NCBI RefSeq assembly: GCF_011316935.1
Contig: NZ_WLYS01000001.1
Span: 248,001 to 312,000 of the forward strand
DNA from: Sphingobacterium chungjuense
GTDB taxonomy: Bacteria > Bacteroidota > Bacteroidia > Sphingobacteriales > Sphingobacteriaceae
Length of the DNA: 64,000 bases
Direction of reading: 5' to 3'
The notes beneath the pieces are model-generated. The model saw only the letters and a program-made list of their open reading frames with translations, did no database searches and was not told the DNA's origin. A program made the position numbers and the translations under genes. Every line of letters begins with the position of its first letter. The first letter of the stretch is position 1. Positions 26,424 to 35,696 of this stretch are shown one piece after another.

Positions 26424-26505
26424 TCCGAAACTAATCTTATAATTAGTTGTTCTCATCTGTGACTGCTCGTGATAGAGCAGCTTTCTACACGAAAAACAGA
26501 GCAAT

Positions 26506-27570
26506 TTGCAGATGAGACAACAAACGAAGCTAGAGCGAGCGGTTCTGATCCTTGCTTTATTTGGATTGAGCATCGCGCTCCTATATTTCGGAAAACCTTT
26601 CTTAGTTCCATTTGCCTTGGGCGGTCTTTTAGCCATGCTTTTGACGAAAGTATGTGAATGGCTAGAACGATTCAAGATTCCGCGTGGTGTCGCAGCACTG
26701 CTCGCATTAGTAGGATTTGTACTCCTTTTTGCTGGTGTATTGACTTTGCTGGGTTGGCAGCTAGCAGGATTCTCCGAAAATATGGACGAGCTGCAGCAAA
26801 GAGCGACCCAAGTAATAGCGCAATTTCGCGCTTGGCTACAAAACAGCTTAGGAATAGATCAACAGCAGCAACAGAAAATAGTAGAAAGTCCCTCCTCTTC
26901 CGGAGGGAATACTAGCAGCGTGCTCATGGATTTCGCCTCGGGCACGATGAGTATAGCCGTAGATACCATACTGGTGATGGTGTATACCTTTCTCTTCATC
27001 ACTTTCCGAAGACAGCTCAAAAATTTTGTATTGTTGCTTGTACCATTAGATCAACGCGACAAAACCACCAAAGTATTGCATGAATCGGCTAGCGTGGCAC
27101 AACATTACCTAGGTGGCATGTCTAAGATGATCGTCGCGCTTTGGATTATGTATGGTATAGGATTTTCGATTTTAGGCGTAGAAAACGCCATCTTTTTCGC
27201 GGTATTTTGCGGACTGATGGAGATCATTCCTTTTGTAGGAAACTTACTGGGCACCTCCTTCACCGTATTGGCGGTCGCAGTGCAAGGTGGCGATAGCAAA
27301 ATGATTCTTGGTGTTATTGGTGTATATCTGCTGGTGCAATTTATTCAAACCTACTTGTTAGAACCATTGGTCGTAGGCAATGAAGTGCGCATCAATCCGC
27401 TGTTTACGATTATTGGGCTCGTCGTCGGGGAATTAATTTGGGGTGTAGGCGGCATGGTACTTGCCATACCGCTATTGGGCATTTTATTGATCGTGTTCGA
27501 TCATGTTCCCAGCCTGAAACCTTATGCATATCTGATTGGGTCGTACAAAGACAAGAAAAAGAAGAAATAA
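26506..27570 (+). CDS. AI-2E transporter family (PerM-like) permease
   Basis: A 354-residue membrane protein with about eight helices: two near the N terminus, a cytosolic or periplasmic middle region (about 85-150) and a C-terminal bundle with GLMEIIPFVGNLLG and VGNEVRINPLFTIIGLVVGELIWG, the family signature. Members are reported as autoinducer-2 exporters or ion/H+ antiporters, and the substrate here is unknown. A lysine-rich tail ends the protein. Confidence 0.82.
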   Translation: MQMRQQTKLERAVLILALFGLSIALLYFGKPFLVPFALGGLLAMLLTKVCEWLERFKIPRGVAALLALVGFVLLFAGVLTLLGWQLAGFSENMDELQQRATQVIAQFRAWLQNSLGIDQQQQQKIVESPSSSGGNTSSVLMDFASGTMSIAVDTILVMVYTFLFITFRRQLKNFVLLLVPLDQRDKTTKVLHESASVAQHYLGGMSKMIVALWIMYGIGFSILGVENAIFFAVFCGLMEIIPFVGNLLGTSFTVLAVAVQGGDSKMILGVIGVYLLVQFIQTYLLEPLVVGNEVRINPLFTIIGLVVGELIWGVGGMVLAIPLLGILLIVFDHVPSLKPYAYLIGSYKDKKKKK

Positions 27571-27571
27571 A

Positions 27572-27615
27572 GTGGAAAGCGGCTAAGTTGTCTTAGCTGC
27601 TTTCCCACCTTTTTT
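27572..27615. terminator. bidirectional terminator after the AI-2E-type permease
   Basis: GTGGAAAGCGGCTAAG (27572-27587) pairs, with one bulge, with CTTAGCTGCTTTCCCAC (from 27592), followed by a T run at 27609-27615. It overlaps the 3' end of the convergent M14 gene. Confidence 0.65.
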
Positions 27616-29334
27616 ACTATTCACGGTTACGGTATATTTCCCATTTCCCTTCACAATCCAACGCACCGTCACGGTGCCGTTACCAGGAATGTTTGGTATT
27701 TGAATATTCGCTGCATCTCGTTTCTGCTCAGTTGTCATTCCGAAATCTCGGTCATTGACAATCATACCTGCAACCACTGTTCCTCCAGTCAAGGAAGCTA
27801 CATCAGGTACTTCAATTTTATTGGCCACATCCAACGATGAATGAGTCGGAATAATCCGCTGATTTCTAATGACCGCCGTTACTTCGGATAAACCAGCTCC
27901 CAAATCCTTCACGGAAATTTCAGACACTTCCAGTTTTGGAGTATGGTATGCATGATAAATCACAAAAGAAGCATTGCGATGCGCATCGCTTTCCATCAGA
28001 AATCCGGGATGCATACGGCCGTAGTTCTTTTTAAATCCACCAATTTCGATCGCGCCATATTGCGGATGTTCGTAGGGAGTCCACTCGACAAAGCCATCGC
28101 CAAAGAGCAGAAATTGATCAAATATGTATTGTTCATTTTGCGCACTCGCGTAATCATTTGGCTGTTGTCCGGTTTTTTGGAAATAATAGTTGGCCATCCA
28201 CAGCTCATTGCTCATGGCAAAAATGCCTCGCGCACTGTGCATCCAGTCAAATTCGCCACCATACACCGAGTACAAATCTTTATACGTGACGATGTAACGA
28301 TAACCAGGAATTAACAACTCCGCCTTTTTGCCCAAGGCATCGTAGACGGCAATATCTGCCGGTCTGAAATTATCTTCATCATCCTGTGCACCAGGTCCAC
28401 GCAAAATCATACCACCATAGTTGTGGAAACTTTGCCCTGCTGCGATATTTGGATGCGCCATGATAAAGTCGGCTACGGCACGATTCTCCGGCAAAGAAAA
28501 TGGATATTTGTACGCGCCACTCTGCACATAATTCGGCTGCCAATTCCAGCCCCAATCGCGGTTCGGGTCATATCCGCCCACACCGTCCTCATTCACCAAA
28601 CCATCGCCATCATTATCCAAACCTTCATAACCCAGCAATTCGTAAACACCTTGCTGTCCTTCAGGTGCTGGTATAAGGCGACGTGGATCTGCCGGATCGG
28701 TGATGAAACGGCCATAATCACTCTTTCTACGCATCTGCGTGATATGCCCATCACCATTCAAATCATCAAAATCATCTTCGTCCACCAAACCATCCCGATC
28801 ATTATCCAAAGGTTTGCGCCCCGTACGCGAAGAATGTTGCGTGTTTGGCCCGTGGATAAAGTTATCACGAGAATCTGGACTAATGCTTGGCACAATGTAA
28901 AAGGTTTTATCTGCCAATAATTGTTGGAAGAATGGATTCCCTGAGGCGTGCATCTCGGTCACGTACCAAGCAATATACAAGGCAAACTCCACCGTTTGCA
29001 CTTCATTGGCATGGATTCCACCATCAATATAAGTAGCCGGCTTGGTCGCAGATTCTCCTTTTTTCTTATCAGAAATAGTCAACAACCACAGGTCGCGCCC
29101 TTCGACAGATTTGCCGATGGATTCCAAATTTACCAAATCAGGATGTGCGGAGGCCATCTTACGATAGATCTCCAATAAAGCGGTATTGTCGTGGTAGCGA
29201 TTCCAGCTGATCGATACCTTTGGATTGGCCGGCGAACCTGCCGCAGCTAATATATTTTCTGCTTTCTGAGCCAATGACTGAGTAGCACAAAGTACCGCCA
29301 AGCTTATTACGATAGTATACTTATATAAATTCAT
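27583..29334 (-). CDS. secreted M14-family zinc carboxypeptidase
   Basis: A 583-residue protein with signal peptide (MNLYKYTIVISLAVL...LAQ). The zinc motif is GGIHANE (His108, Glu111), the substrate-binding Asn258-Arg259 lies in DPNRD, the third zinc ligand His304 in QSFHNYGG, and the likely general-base Glu in FAMSNELW. An insert at about 177-255 has three Asp/Asn-rich loops (DNDRDGLVDED, LNGDGHI, DNDGDGLVNED), which look like calcium sites. The C-terminal 100 residues look like a beta-sandwich. All catalytic residues are intact, so it should be an active exported peptidase. Confidence 0.88.
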   Translation of the reverse strand: MNLYKYTIVISLAVLCATQSLAQKAENILAAAGSPANPKVSISWNRYHDNTALLEIYRKMASAHPDLVNLESIGKSVEGRDLWLLTISDKKKGESATKPATYIDGGIHANEVQTVEFALYIAWYVTEMHASGNPFFQQLLADKTFYIVPSISPDSRDNFIHGPNTQHSSRTGRKPLDNDRDGLVDEDDFDDLNGDGHITQMRRKSDYGRFITDPADPRRLIPAPEGQQGVYELLGYEGLDNDGDGLVNEDGVGGYDPNRDWGWNWQPNYVQSGAYKYPFSLPENRAVADFIMAHPNIAAGQSFHNYGGMILRGPGAQDDEDNFRPADIAVYDALGKKAELLIPGYRYIVTYKDLYSVYGGEFDWMHSARGIFAMSNELWMANYYFQKTGQQPNDYASAQNEQYIFDQFLLFGDGFVEWTPYEHPQYGAIEIGGFKKNYGRMHPGFLMESDAHRNASFVIYHAYHTPKLEVSEISVKDLGAGLSEVTAVIRNQRIIPTHSSLDVANKIEVPDVASLTGGTVVAGMIVNDRDFGMTTEQKRDAANIQIPNIPGNGTVTVRWIVKGNGKYTVTVNSKKGGKAAKTT

Positions 29335-29349
29335 GATTTCTGCGGCTAA

Positions 29350-30987
29350 TTAGAGTGATACGTTTACTGTTTTTTTGCCACTGGAAGCATTGCCTGCTTC
29401 TATGGCTAGCTTTCCACTTCCTTGGATCAACCAGCTCAATTCGGTGAATCCATGTCCTTCCAGTGCGTTGATGGTTTGTCGGTTCTTTCCACTGATTACT
29501 TTCTGTCCGCTACCAGTCTTGACTTCAACCGCCACATGCTTCAGAAAATAACTACGCTCGCCCACCTGCGTCAAAGTTGGGAAGGCACCTTTATTCAGCA
29601 CCTTCACCGAAACGCGTGTAAGTCCGCCATCCAATTTCTCCGTCTTCACGTCCACGATGTCAATCATGGGCGCCATATCCGTCAGCTTAATTACAAAGTC
29701 CGTATGCTTGGCCACCAAGCTATCGACCATTTGATAAGGCGGATTATGAAGTACAAATGGATGAATACCGCCTACTTCTACCGTTTTGTTCGGGAAATCA
29801 GGATGAGAAATAGTTTTCCACGGTGTGTAATTGCCCGTTATTCCTTGCGCATCTGCCCATTTGAAATAAGAAGCCACTGGATCTTTCTCGGTATCAGGCA
29901 GCCACCATCCCGGCGTAGAAAAGCTTAATCTCCCGTAATGATAATATGCCCAATCAGCAAAGTTGCCATTTCCAGCTTTTTGCTTTGGCGCGTCCCCGAG
30001 TTGTACTATATTATTATATAAGTCCGAAACAGCCCCATTAACTTGCGCATCGCGCTCCGACCAGCTATTGATCATGCGACCACCTGGCCGGCGACTTCCA
30101 GAAGGTGCCGATTCCCCTCCACGCCCAGCTTGCTGTGGTGTGGAAAGATTGTTCTCCGACCCAAAAGACACGACTGCATATACATTAAATGCATCGTATA
30201 GGAAATCGTACAGAGCTCTATTCTCTAGCTCCGATACGGCATGCTCTCCAGCTCCTGGTTGGAAGTTTTTATAATTATAAGTGTTGTTTTTATTAAAAGC
30301 TACACCCTCTTCGCCATCTTCATTAAATTGTCCGTCCTTATCATTGTCCAGTCCTTCGGAAAGCACTAGGTATTGACCGCGCTGATTTTTTGCCGGATCG
30401 GCTAAGATCATTGATCTTGGATCTTTTGGATTAGGCAAATAGGTACCACTTGGATCAAGCACACGCATCCAAGTGATCTTGCCATCGCCATTTAGGTCGT
30501 CGTACCCGTCTTCCCCTTTTTGGCCATCGCGATCATAATCCAATGGGCGTGCATTGCCCGTACGTTCATACTGCAATTTGGCAAAATATTGCTCCGTAGC
30601 ATCCGGGCTCATGTTTGGAAAAACGTAAAACGTTTGCTGATCTAGCAAAGTACGAATGCTATCTTGCGAAGCATTGGCCAACAATTTTTCAGCAAATCCA
30701 ACCGCCAATTCCACACCAAATAAGTGATCTCCAGATACGCCACCAACCACAGCGACAGCAGGTTTCTGCTCCAAGTTTCCCGTACCTATGGATAGCATCC
30801 AAATGTCGGAGCCGCCCAAAGTCTTAGTCATAGAAGTCAATTTTACCAATTGAGAATAACGCGATGCCAATGCTTTCACGCGCTGTGCCAGCTGCTGCTT
30901 GTTGCTGTAATCTGACGGCGCTTGTGCCTGAGCGGTCATACCACATAAGGACACGAAGCCCAGATAAAGGAAGATAATACGATTCAT
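29350..30987 (-). CDS. M14-family carboxypeptidase homologue with lost active site
   Basis: A 545-residue paralogue of the downstream gene, with signal peptide MNRIIFLYLGF...QAQ. The start at 30987 is chosen because it begins the signal peptide (a frame opens at 31032). Alignment to the intact copy shows the zinc motif HANE as SGDH (residues 85-88), the Asn-Arg pair as Asn-Asn (234-235), SFH as SFG (276), and the catalytic Glu region as LSFSTPGWW. The fold, the Asp-rich loops and the C-terminal region are kept. It is therefore probably a non-catalytic binding protein. It lies 15 nt from its active partner in the same operon. Confidence 0.85.
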   Translation of the reverse strand: MNRIIFLYLGFVSLCGMTAQAQAPSDYSNKQQLAQRVKALASRYSQLVKLTSMTKTLGGSDIWMLSIGTGNLEQKPAVAVVGGVSGDHLFGVELAVGFAEKLLANASQDSIRTLLDQQTFYVFPNMSPDATEQYFAKLQYERTGNARPLDYDRDGQKGEDGYDDLNGDGKITWMRVLDPSGTYLPNPKDPRSMILADPAKNQRGQYLVLSEGLDNDKDGQFNEDGEEGVAFNKNNTYNYKNFQPGAGEHAVSELENRALYDFLYDAFNVYAVVSFGSENNLSTPQQAGRGGESAPSGSRRPGGRMINSWSERDAQVNGAVSDLYNNIVQLGDAPKQKAGNGNFADWAYYHYGRLSFSTPGWWLPDTEKDPVASYFKWADAQGITGNYTPWKTISHPDFPNKTVEVGGIHPFVLHNPPYQMVDSLVAKHTDFVIKLTDMAPMIDIVDVKTEKLDGGLTRVSVKVLNKGAFPTLTQVGERSYFLKHVAVEVKTGSGQKVISGKNRQTINALEGHGFTELSWLIQGSGKLAIEAGNASSGKKTVNVSL

Positions 30988-31133
30988 TAATAATGGTTTT
31001 CTAGTATGTAGCCAAATGCTGCTTTCACGCAAAGCGTAAGCCGCTCACATTAATCTAAAAAAGGGTAATTCCCGAGATTAGAAATAGTCAGGTTGACTAA
31101 CCTAAGATATAAAATAAATCGCTTAACGAGTAA

Positions 31134-32654
31134 TTAGAGCACTCGATTTTTAAAGGTTTCTTTTAGGGGTTGACTTAAGTCGATGAGATAACCATTCAAC
31201 ACGGCATACCGCAATGTTCCGGCGTCATCTGCCAAATAAAAGTTAGCTGTCCCACCCAAGTCGATTCGTGAAGTGGTGTAAAATGTTGGTTGACTAAATA
31301 CATGTATGGGTAGGTTATGAAATTGTTCGGCGCTGCCCACAGCTGCGGGATTTAAACGAACAGCCATAAATCCTTGTTTTAGTAAAGCAAATGCCTGCGA
31401 TCTAGACAACTCCTTCACCGAAGAAATCATCTTATCTGACACTTTACCTTGCACAAAATGCAATGATGAAGCATCTACTTGATCGTATCCAAATGATTCT
31501 TGCAGATCGCCTAAATCTTCCACCCAACCGCGCACAAAGTAATCACGACCGATGGTATTCTCGGCTCGGCGGATGGCAATATCCGTGCGGAGTGGAATAG
31601 AATCTGAGCCAATTTCTAGGTTGTGAATAAAGACATCGTGCAATAAAGAAGAGCCGTTAAACGGGATATCGTCATATTGCGTAATTTCATATTGCTCATA
31701 ACTACCTTCTGCGATCTGCATCAAAGCATTGAGGATAATAATAAAGTTGAGCTTACGAATTTGCTGCTTCTCTACATCGCCCTTTAATCCACCCGATTCG
31801 ATGAGCACCGTAGATGCTCCCCATTTTTGAAAATTATCTCCAAAGCCTCGCGGCGAGTGCGTATCGTCGTATTTTGCCACCGCATCAGGCATATACTGTT
31901 GTACCATTTGTTGGATTCCTGCAATCAACTTCATGGCATTGCCGCGCGTTTCGTTGATATCGCGTTCCGGATTGTAAGCTGGTGCTAATAATGATATCGT
32001 GACTGGGTTTTGGGTTTCGGGCACGTGGTAATAAATAGACTGATCGTGCAGATTGAAACCAAAAGCAGGTTTTACAGCATCGGCACGTGCTGCCAAGAGC
32101 TTGCCTTCCACCGTCTGCTGCGCGCGTGCATCCCGGTTCAGATCCACACTTTGCGCATTCCGACGAGTGTAGATCTCTGCTCCATCGGGGTTTAACATGG
32201 GAATAAAATGGATCTGCAGTTTGTTTTTCAACAAATTGCGCAGGGAATCTCCATCATCTTCTTGGCCTTCGAGAAAATTAAAAATATCCAGCAATGCCAT
32301 CGTCGCGGTTGGTTCGTCGCCATGCATCTGCGACCACAGCATCACCTTAATATCTCCCTCTCCGTAGGTCAATTCGGAAATAGATCGGCCTGCGGCCGAT
32401 GCACCGATTCGTTCTACTTGTAAAATGCCTTTCTGCGCGTGCTGCTGCACCAGCGAATCTACCTCCTGATGTTTGAATCGTCGGTGCTGAATCGCCGGTT
32501 CGCGATAGGTCGCAAACAGCGAATCCCATTCGGAAGTCGTAAGTGTCATGGCCGATGAATAGTCTTTTTTAAACGATGTGACGGTCTTATCTACTTGCTG
32601 GCAACTAACTGTCAGCAGCCCAAGCAGGCAGATATACAAAATAACTTTACCCAT
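31134..32654 (-). CDS. M14-family metallopeptidase, lipoprotein
   Basis: A 506-residue protein with lipobox LLTVSC (Cys18), so it is membrane-anchored. Catalytic elements are complete: MHGDE (His111, Glu114), DLNRD, FNLHDQ and TVLIESGG. It lacks the Asp-rich calcium-like insert of the two neighbouring relatives and belongs to a different M14 branch. Residues after about 330 form an additional C-terminal region. It probably trims peptides at the cell surface. About 147 nt of non-coding sequence separate it from the next M14 gene. Confidence 0.85.
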   Translation of the reverse strand: MGKVILYICLLGLLTVSCQQVDKTVTSFKKDYSSAMTLTTSEWDSLFATYREPAIQHRRFKHQEVDSLVQQHAQKGILQVERIGASAAGRSISELTYGEGDIKVMLWSQMHGDEPTATMALLDIFNFLEGQEDDGDSLRNLLKNKLQIHFIPMLNPDGAEIYTRRNAQSVDLNRDARAQQTVEGKLLAARADAVKPAFGFNLHDQSIYYHVPETQNPVTISLLAPAYNPERDINETRGNAMKLIAGIQQMVQQYMPDAVAKYDDTHSPRGFGDNFQKWGASTVLIESGGLKGDVEKQQIRKLNFIIILNALMQIAEGSYEQYEITQYDDIPFNGSSLLHDVFIHNLEIGSDSIPLRTDIAIRRAENTIGRDYFVRGWVEDLGDLQESFGYDQVDASSLHFVQGKVSDKMISSVKELSRSQAFALLKQGFMAVRLNPAAVGSAEQFHNLPIHVFSQPTFYTTSRIDLGGTANFYLADDAGTLRYAVLNGYLIDLSQPLKETFKNRVL

Positions 32655-32722
32655 GGTTTTTATGATTATAATGTGTTAACACGTGCACGCCTGTCAGATC
32701 TTGCTTATTACTCCCCGTTTTG

Positions 32723-34057
32723 TTAACGATCAAAAAGCATCCGATGTCCTGATCCTACTTCTTGTATTTTTCCATTAGAATAGGCCACATTTCCCGACAC
32801 GATCGTATGCTCGATACTGGCGCTAAAGGTGTGTCCTTCAAATGGAGACCATTTACATTTCGACAAAATATTTTCTCTTGTCACGGTATAAGGTTTATTC
32901 AGATCCACTAATACCAAATCTGCCCAATATCCTTCGCGGATAAATCCGCGTTGCTCGATCTGAAAACATTGTGCCGTATTGTGCGCTGTTTTTTGCACCA
33001 ATTGTTCCAATGTCAATCGCCCTTCTTTGACCTTATCCAACAAGGCCTGCATTGCATGCTGTACCAACGGTCCGCCTGAGGGCGCTTGTAAATAAGGTTG
33101 CGATTTCTCTTCAAAAGTGTGTGGCGCATGATCTGTAGCGATGACATCGATCCGTCCATCCAATACGGCTCGCCAGATTTCATCGCGATCGGCTGCTGTT
33201 TTCACCGCTGGATTCCACTTAATGAAATTTCCTTTTGTAGCATAATCTGCATCCGAAAACCATAAATGATGTACGCAGGCTTCGGCAGTTATGCGTTTCT
33301 TCTCTAACGGAATATCCTTACTAAAAAGATGGGTCTCTTTTCCGGTCGAAATATGCAAGATGTGCAATCTGGTATCGTACTTTAACGCTAATTCGACCGC
33401 TTTGGAGGAAGACAGGTAACACGCTTCTTCCGAACGAATGGCTGGGTGCATATCAATGGTAACATCTTCGCCATACTTTTCTTTGTAAACGGCCATGTTC
33501 CTACGAATGGTAGTTTCGTCTTCGCAATGTGTTGCCACAAGAGTCGGTGCATTCTGGAAAATATTGGCCAACGCCGTTTCGTTGTCCACCAGCATATTCC
33601 CCGTAGAAGATCCCATAAATACTTTGATACCACATACATCGCGTGGATTGGTTTTCAGCACTTCTTCTAAGTTATCATTGCCTGCTCCCATAAAGAAGGA
33701 GTAGTTGGCCAATGAGCTATCTTGTCCAATATCATATTTATCCTGCAACAACTTTTGTGTCAAAGCATTGGGCACCGTGTTTGGCATCTCCATAAAGGAT
33801 GTCGTTCCACCTGCTACCGCTGCACGACTTTCGGTAGCGATATCTGCTTTGTAAGTAAGCCCTGGTTCGCGAAAATGAACCTGATCGTCGATCAATCCTG
33901 GCAAGAGGTGCAATCCCTCTGCATTGATTTCTTGCGCAGCGGCTTTATCAATTGTTGGCGCGATCTGCTCGATGCGGCCATCTTTTATAAATATATCTAA
34001 TACCTTGATTTCGCCTTCGTTGACGACTTGTGCATTCTTTATTAATATCGTAGACAT
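32723..34057 (-). CDS. pyrC: dihydroorotase
   Basis: A 444-residue class I-type dihydroorotase, an amidohydrolase of pyrimidine synthesis that interconverts carbamoyl-aspartate and dihydroorotate. DDQVHFREPG is the phylum's version of the metal-binding HxH motif. VATHCEDE, HILHIST and ATDHAPHTFEEK give the remaining ligands. The frame opens at 34084, but ATG 34057 is chosen because a -7 box (TATTTTTA) lies only about 5 nt before it. Allantoinase is a less likely alternative. Confidence 0.88.
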   Translation of the reverse strand: MSTILIKNAQVVNEGEIKVLDIFIKDGRIEQIAPTIDKAAAQEINAEGLHLLPGLIDDQVHFREPGLTYKADIATESRAAVAGGTTSFMEMPNTVPNALTQKLLQDKYDIGQDSSLANYSFFMGAGNDNLEEVLKTNPRDVCGIKVFMGSSTGNMLVDNETALANIFQNAPTLVATHCEDETTIRRNMAVYKEKYGEDVTIDMHPAIRSEEACYLSSSKAVELALKYDTRLHILHISTGKETHLFSKDIPLEKKRITAEACVHHLWFSDADYATKGNFIKWNPAVKTAADRDEIWRAVLDGRIDVIATDHAPHTFEEKSQPYLQAPSGGPLVQHAMQALLDKVKEGRLTLEQLVQKTAHNTAQCFQIEQRGFIREGYWADLVLVDLNKPYTVTRENILSKCKWSPFEGHTFSASIEHTIVSGNVAYSNGKIQEVGSGHRMLFDR

Positions 34058-34211
34058 GTTGTAAAAATAACATTTAATCCCCAAAAGTGCAGCTAACTGT
34101 CTGCTTCTCCATCATAAAACGCCCCTGTTTAAAACAGCACACTACTTATTTTGTTGTAAATGGAATACATACAATGAATTACGCCACTTTTTGGCCATAA
34201 TCAATGGGGAT

Positions 34212-35441
34212 ATGATGAAGAATTTTTATTTATTAGTGATCATGAGCGGGTTTTGTTTCTCGGCTCTAAGTCAGGAACAGGATAGTACCTTGTTGCAAAA
34301 TAGCAACATGATTACACAAAGCGAAGATGCCCAGACCATTGCACTTCTCACAAAGCAGGTAGAAAGCATGACGCGGGAGCTGAAGAACAATACCGAGAAC
34401 ATCAATATGTTGATGGCGAGTAAGGATCTGGATGCCCAAAATCGGTACATGATCGTACGTCAAAATCTGGAAAACGCGACGAACGCTTACCGCCTCTTAC
34501 ATACTAAGATCCAAGTCATGAAAAACTATCCATCAAGCCGTTCGTTCGAGCCATTGGTCAAGGAATTGGGTAATCCTGAAAGCGACAAACTGGGATTTCG
34601 ATTTGATCAAAAAGTCGTGTCTTTGGTAGAGGACAATGTGAAGCCTAAAAAGAAAAATATGGCTTCCAAGATCTATGACGGCGTTACTTCAATTGCCAAA
34701 AATCCGATCGTGAGTGCTATTCCGGTGGTATCGCCTGCGGCACAGTTAACAAGTAGCGTGATGGGATTCTTGCGCAGCACCAGTATCATGACCGATGATG
34801 TCGATCAAGCAACCATTGCCAAGATGGAGAACGAGTTGAATGGTTACATTCGCTTTTATAACTTATTGGCCGAAGCCAATACCGAATTTGATTACAATCT
34901 CAATATACAACGGCAAGAGTTGGGCTTACTACAACGCAATCTGTATGATCAGGTTCGCTATTTTGCAGAGAAAGTGGGCTTGGAACCTGAAGCTAGAGGG
35001 GATAAGGAGAGTGTTGATGAATATCTAAACAAACTCTTTCTACGTTTAGATCAGAATTATATGGTGACCTTATTTTCTCAATTTGAGCAGAAAAATCGCT
35101 CCGGAAACCGCGTAAACTATGATCAAATGTTGATCACCGATGAAGGTAATGACCTAAAGGATGCCAATAATCGTTTAGAAGAATTTGTGGGTTTGATCAA
35201 TCAGTTGGAATTTCAATACAGCAAGCACAACCGCTACACGGAACAATATACCGAAAAGATAAAAGTCGCTTTGGATGAGGCCACGACAACTGGTGTAACT
35301 AATGCGGATACCGGTTCTAAAATCAAAACGGAAGTAGATGCTGCGCAAACAACAACGGACAACGAGTTCCGAAACGCGATCAATCTAGATGAATTGAGCA
35401 AAGCAAAAAAATCAATCCGCTATACTGCTAGGATTATATAA
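34212..35441 (+). CDS. exported alpha-helical protein of unknown function
   Basis: About 410 residues, not recognised. The N terminus (MMKNFYLLVIMSGFCFSALSQ) is a signal peptide with a likely cleavage after LSQ. The mature part is hydrophilic and almost wholly helical, with Glu/Lys/Gln-rich heptad-like stretches (about 20-110 and 330-400) that suggest coiled coils, and a short apolar segment, NPIVSAIPVVSPAAQL, near the middle. The start is ATG 34212 or 34215. An upstream TTG at 34191 would precede the signal peptide. No operon partner is adjacent. Confidence 0.6.
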   Translation: MMKNFYLLVIMSGFCFSALSQEQDSTLLQNSNMITQSEDAQTIALLTKQVESMTRELKNNTENINMLMASKDLDAQNRYMIVRQNLENATNAYRLLHTKIQVMKNYPSSRSFEPLVKELGNPESDKLGFRFDQKVVSLVEDNVKPKKKNMASKIYDGVTSIAKNPIVSAIPVVSPAAQLTSSVMGFLRSTSIMTDDVDQATIAKMENELNGYIRFYNLLAEANTEFDYNLNIQRQELGLLQRNLYDQVRYFAEKVGLEPEARGDKESVDEYLNKLFLRLDQNYMVTLFSQFEQKNRSGNRVNYDQMLITDEGNDLKDANNRLEEFVGLINQLEFQYSKHNRYTEQYTEKIKVALDEATTTGVTNADTGSKIKTEVDAAQTTTDNEFRNAINLDELSKAKKSIRYTARII

Positions 35442-35454
35442 AATATACTTTCTT

Positions 35455-35660
35455 TTAGCCGTCGCGAGGCACGATGCAGTCTGAACGCTAGGTCGGCGGT
35501 AAAATCCATTAGTCATGAAATAATACTTCGTTAAAGCACCATCCTTCCAACTCATAAAATGCCGTCTTAGCGGATTGGCAATAGCAAGGGGATGCACTAC
35601 CGTTGTGCCACTACGGTCAGCGGCGAGTTTTGGATACTTTTGCGTTTTGTAGCCATGTTG
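35455..35660. other. non-coding block with promoter-like box, possible dispersed element or gene remnant
   Basis: This gap has higher G+C than other gaps and several short inverted repeats, such as GCAC-TACCGTT-GTGC near 35595-35610. An exact plus-strand TAnnTTTG box (TACTTTTG, 35635-35642) is followed by only a 22-codon frame. The reverse-strand 61-codon frame here resembles no known protein. It may be a decayed gene or a repeated intergenic element. Confidence 0.25.
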
Positions 35661-35696
35661 ACTTTTATAATATCTAGCGATCCGGCATCTTCTATT

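Noticed and set aside
26428..26457. A hairpin (ACTAAT/ATTAGT) after the HopJ-like gene as a terminator
   Set aside because: The stem is short and A+T-rich and no T run follows it.
35412..35597. A 61-codon minus-strand frame between the helical protein and the aldehyde dehydrogenase
   Set aside because: It overlaps the end of the neighbouring gene, lacks a promoter or ribosome site and resembles no known protein; the region is listed as a non-coding block instead.
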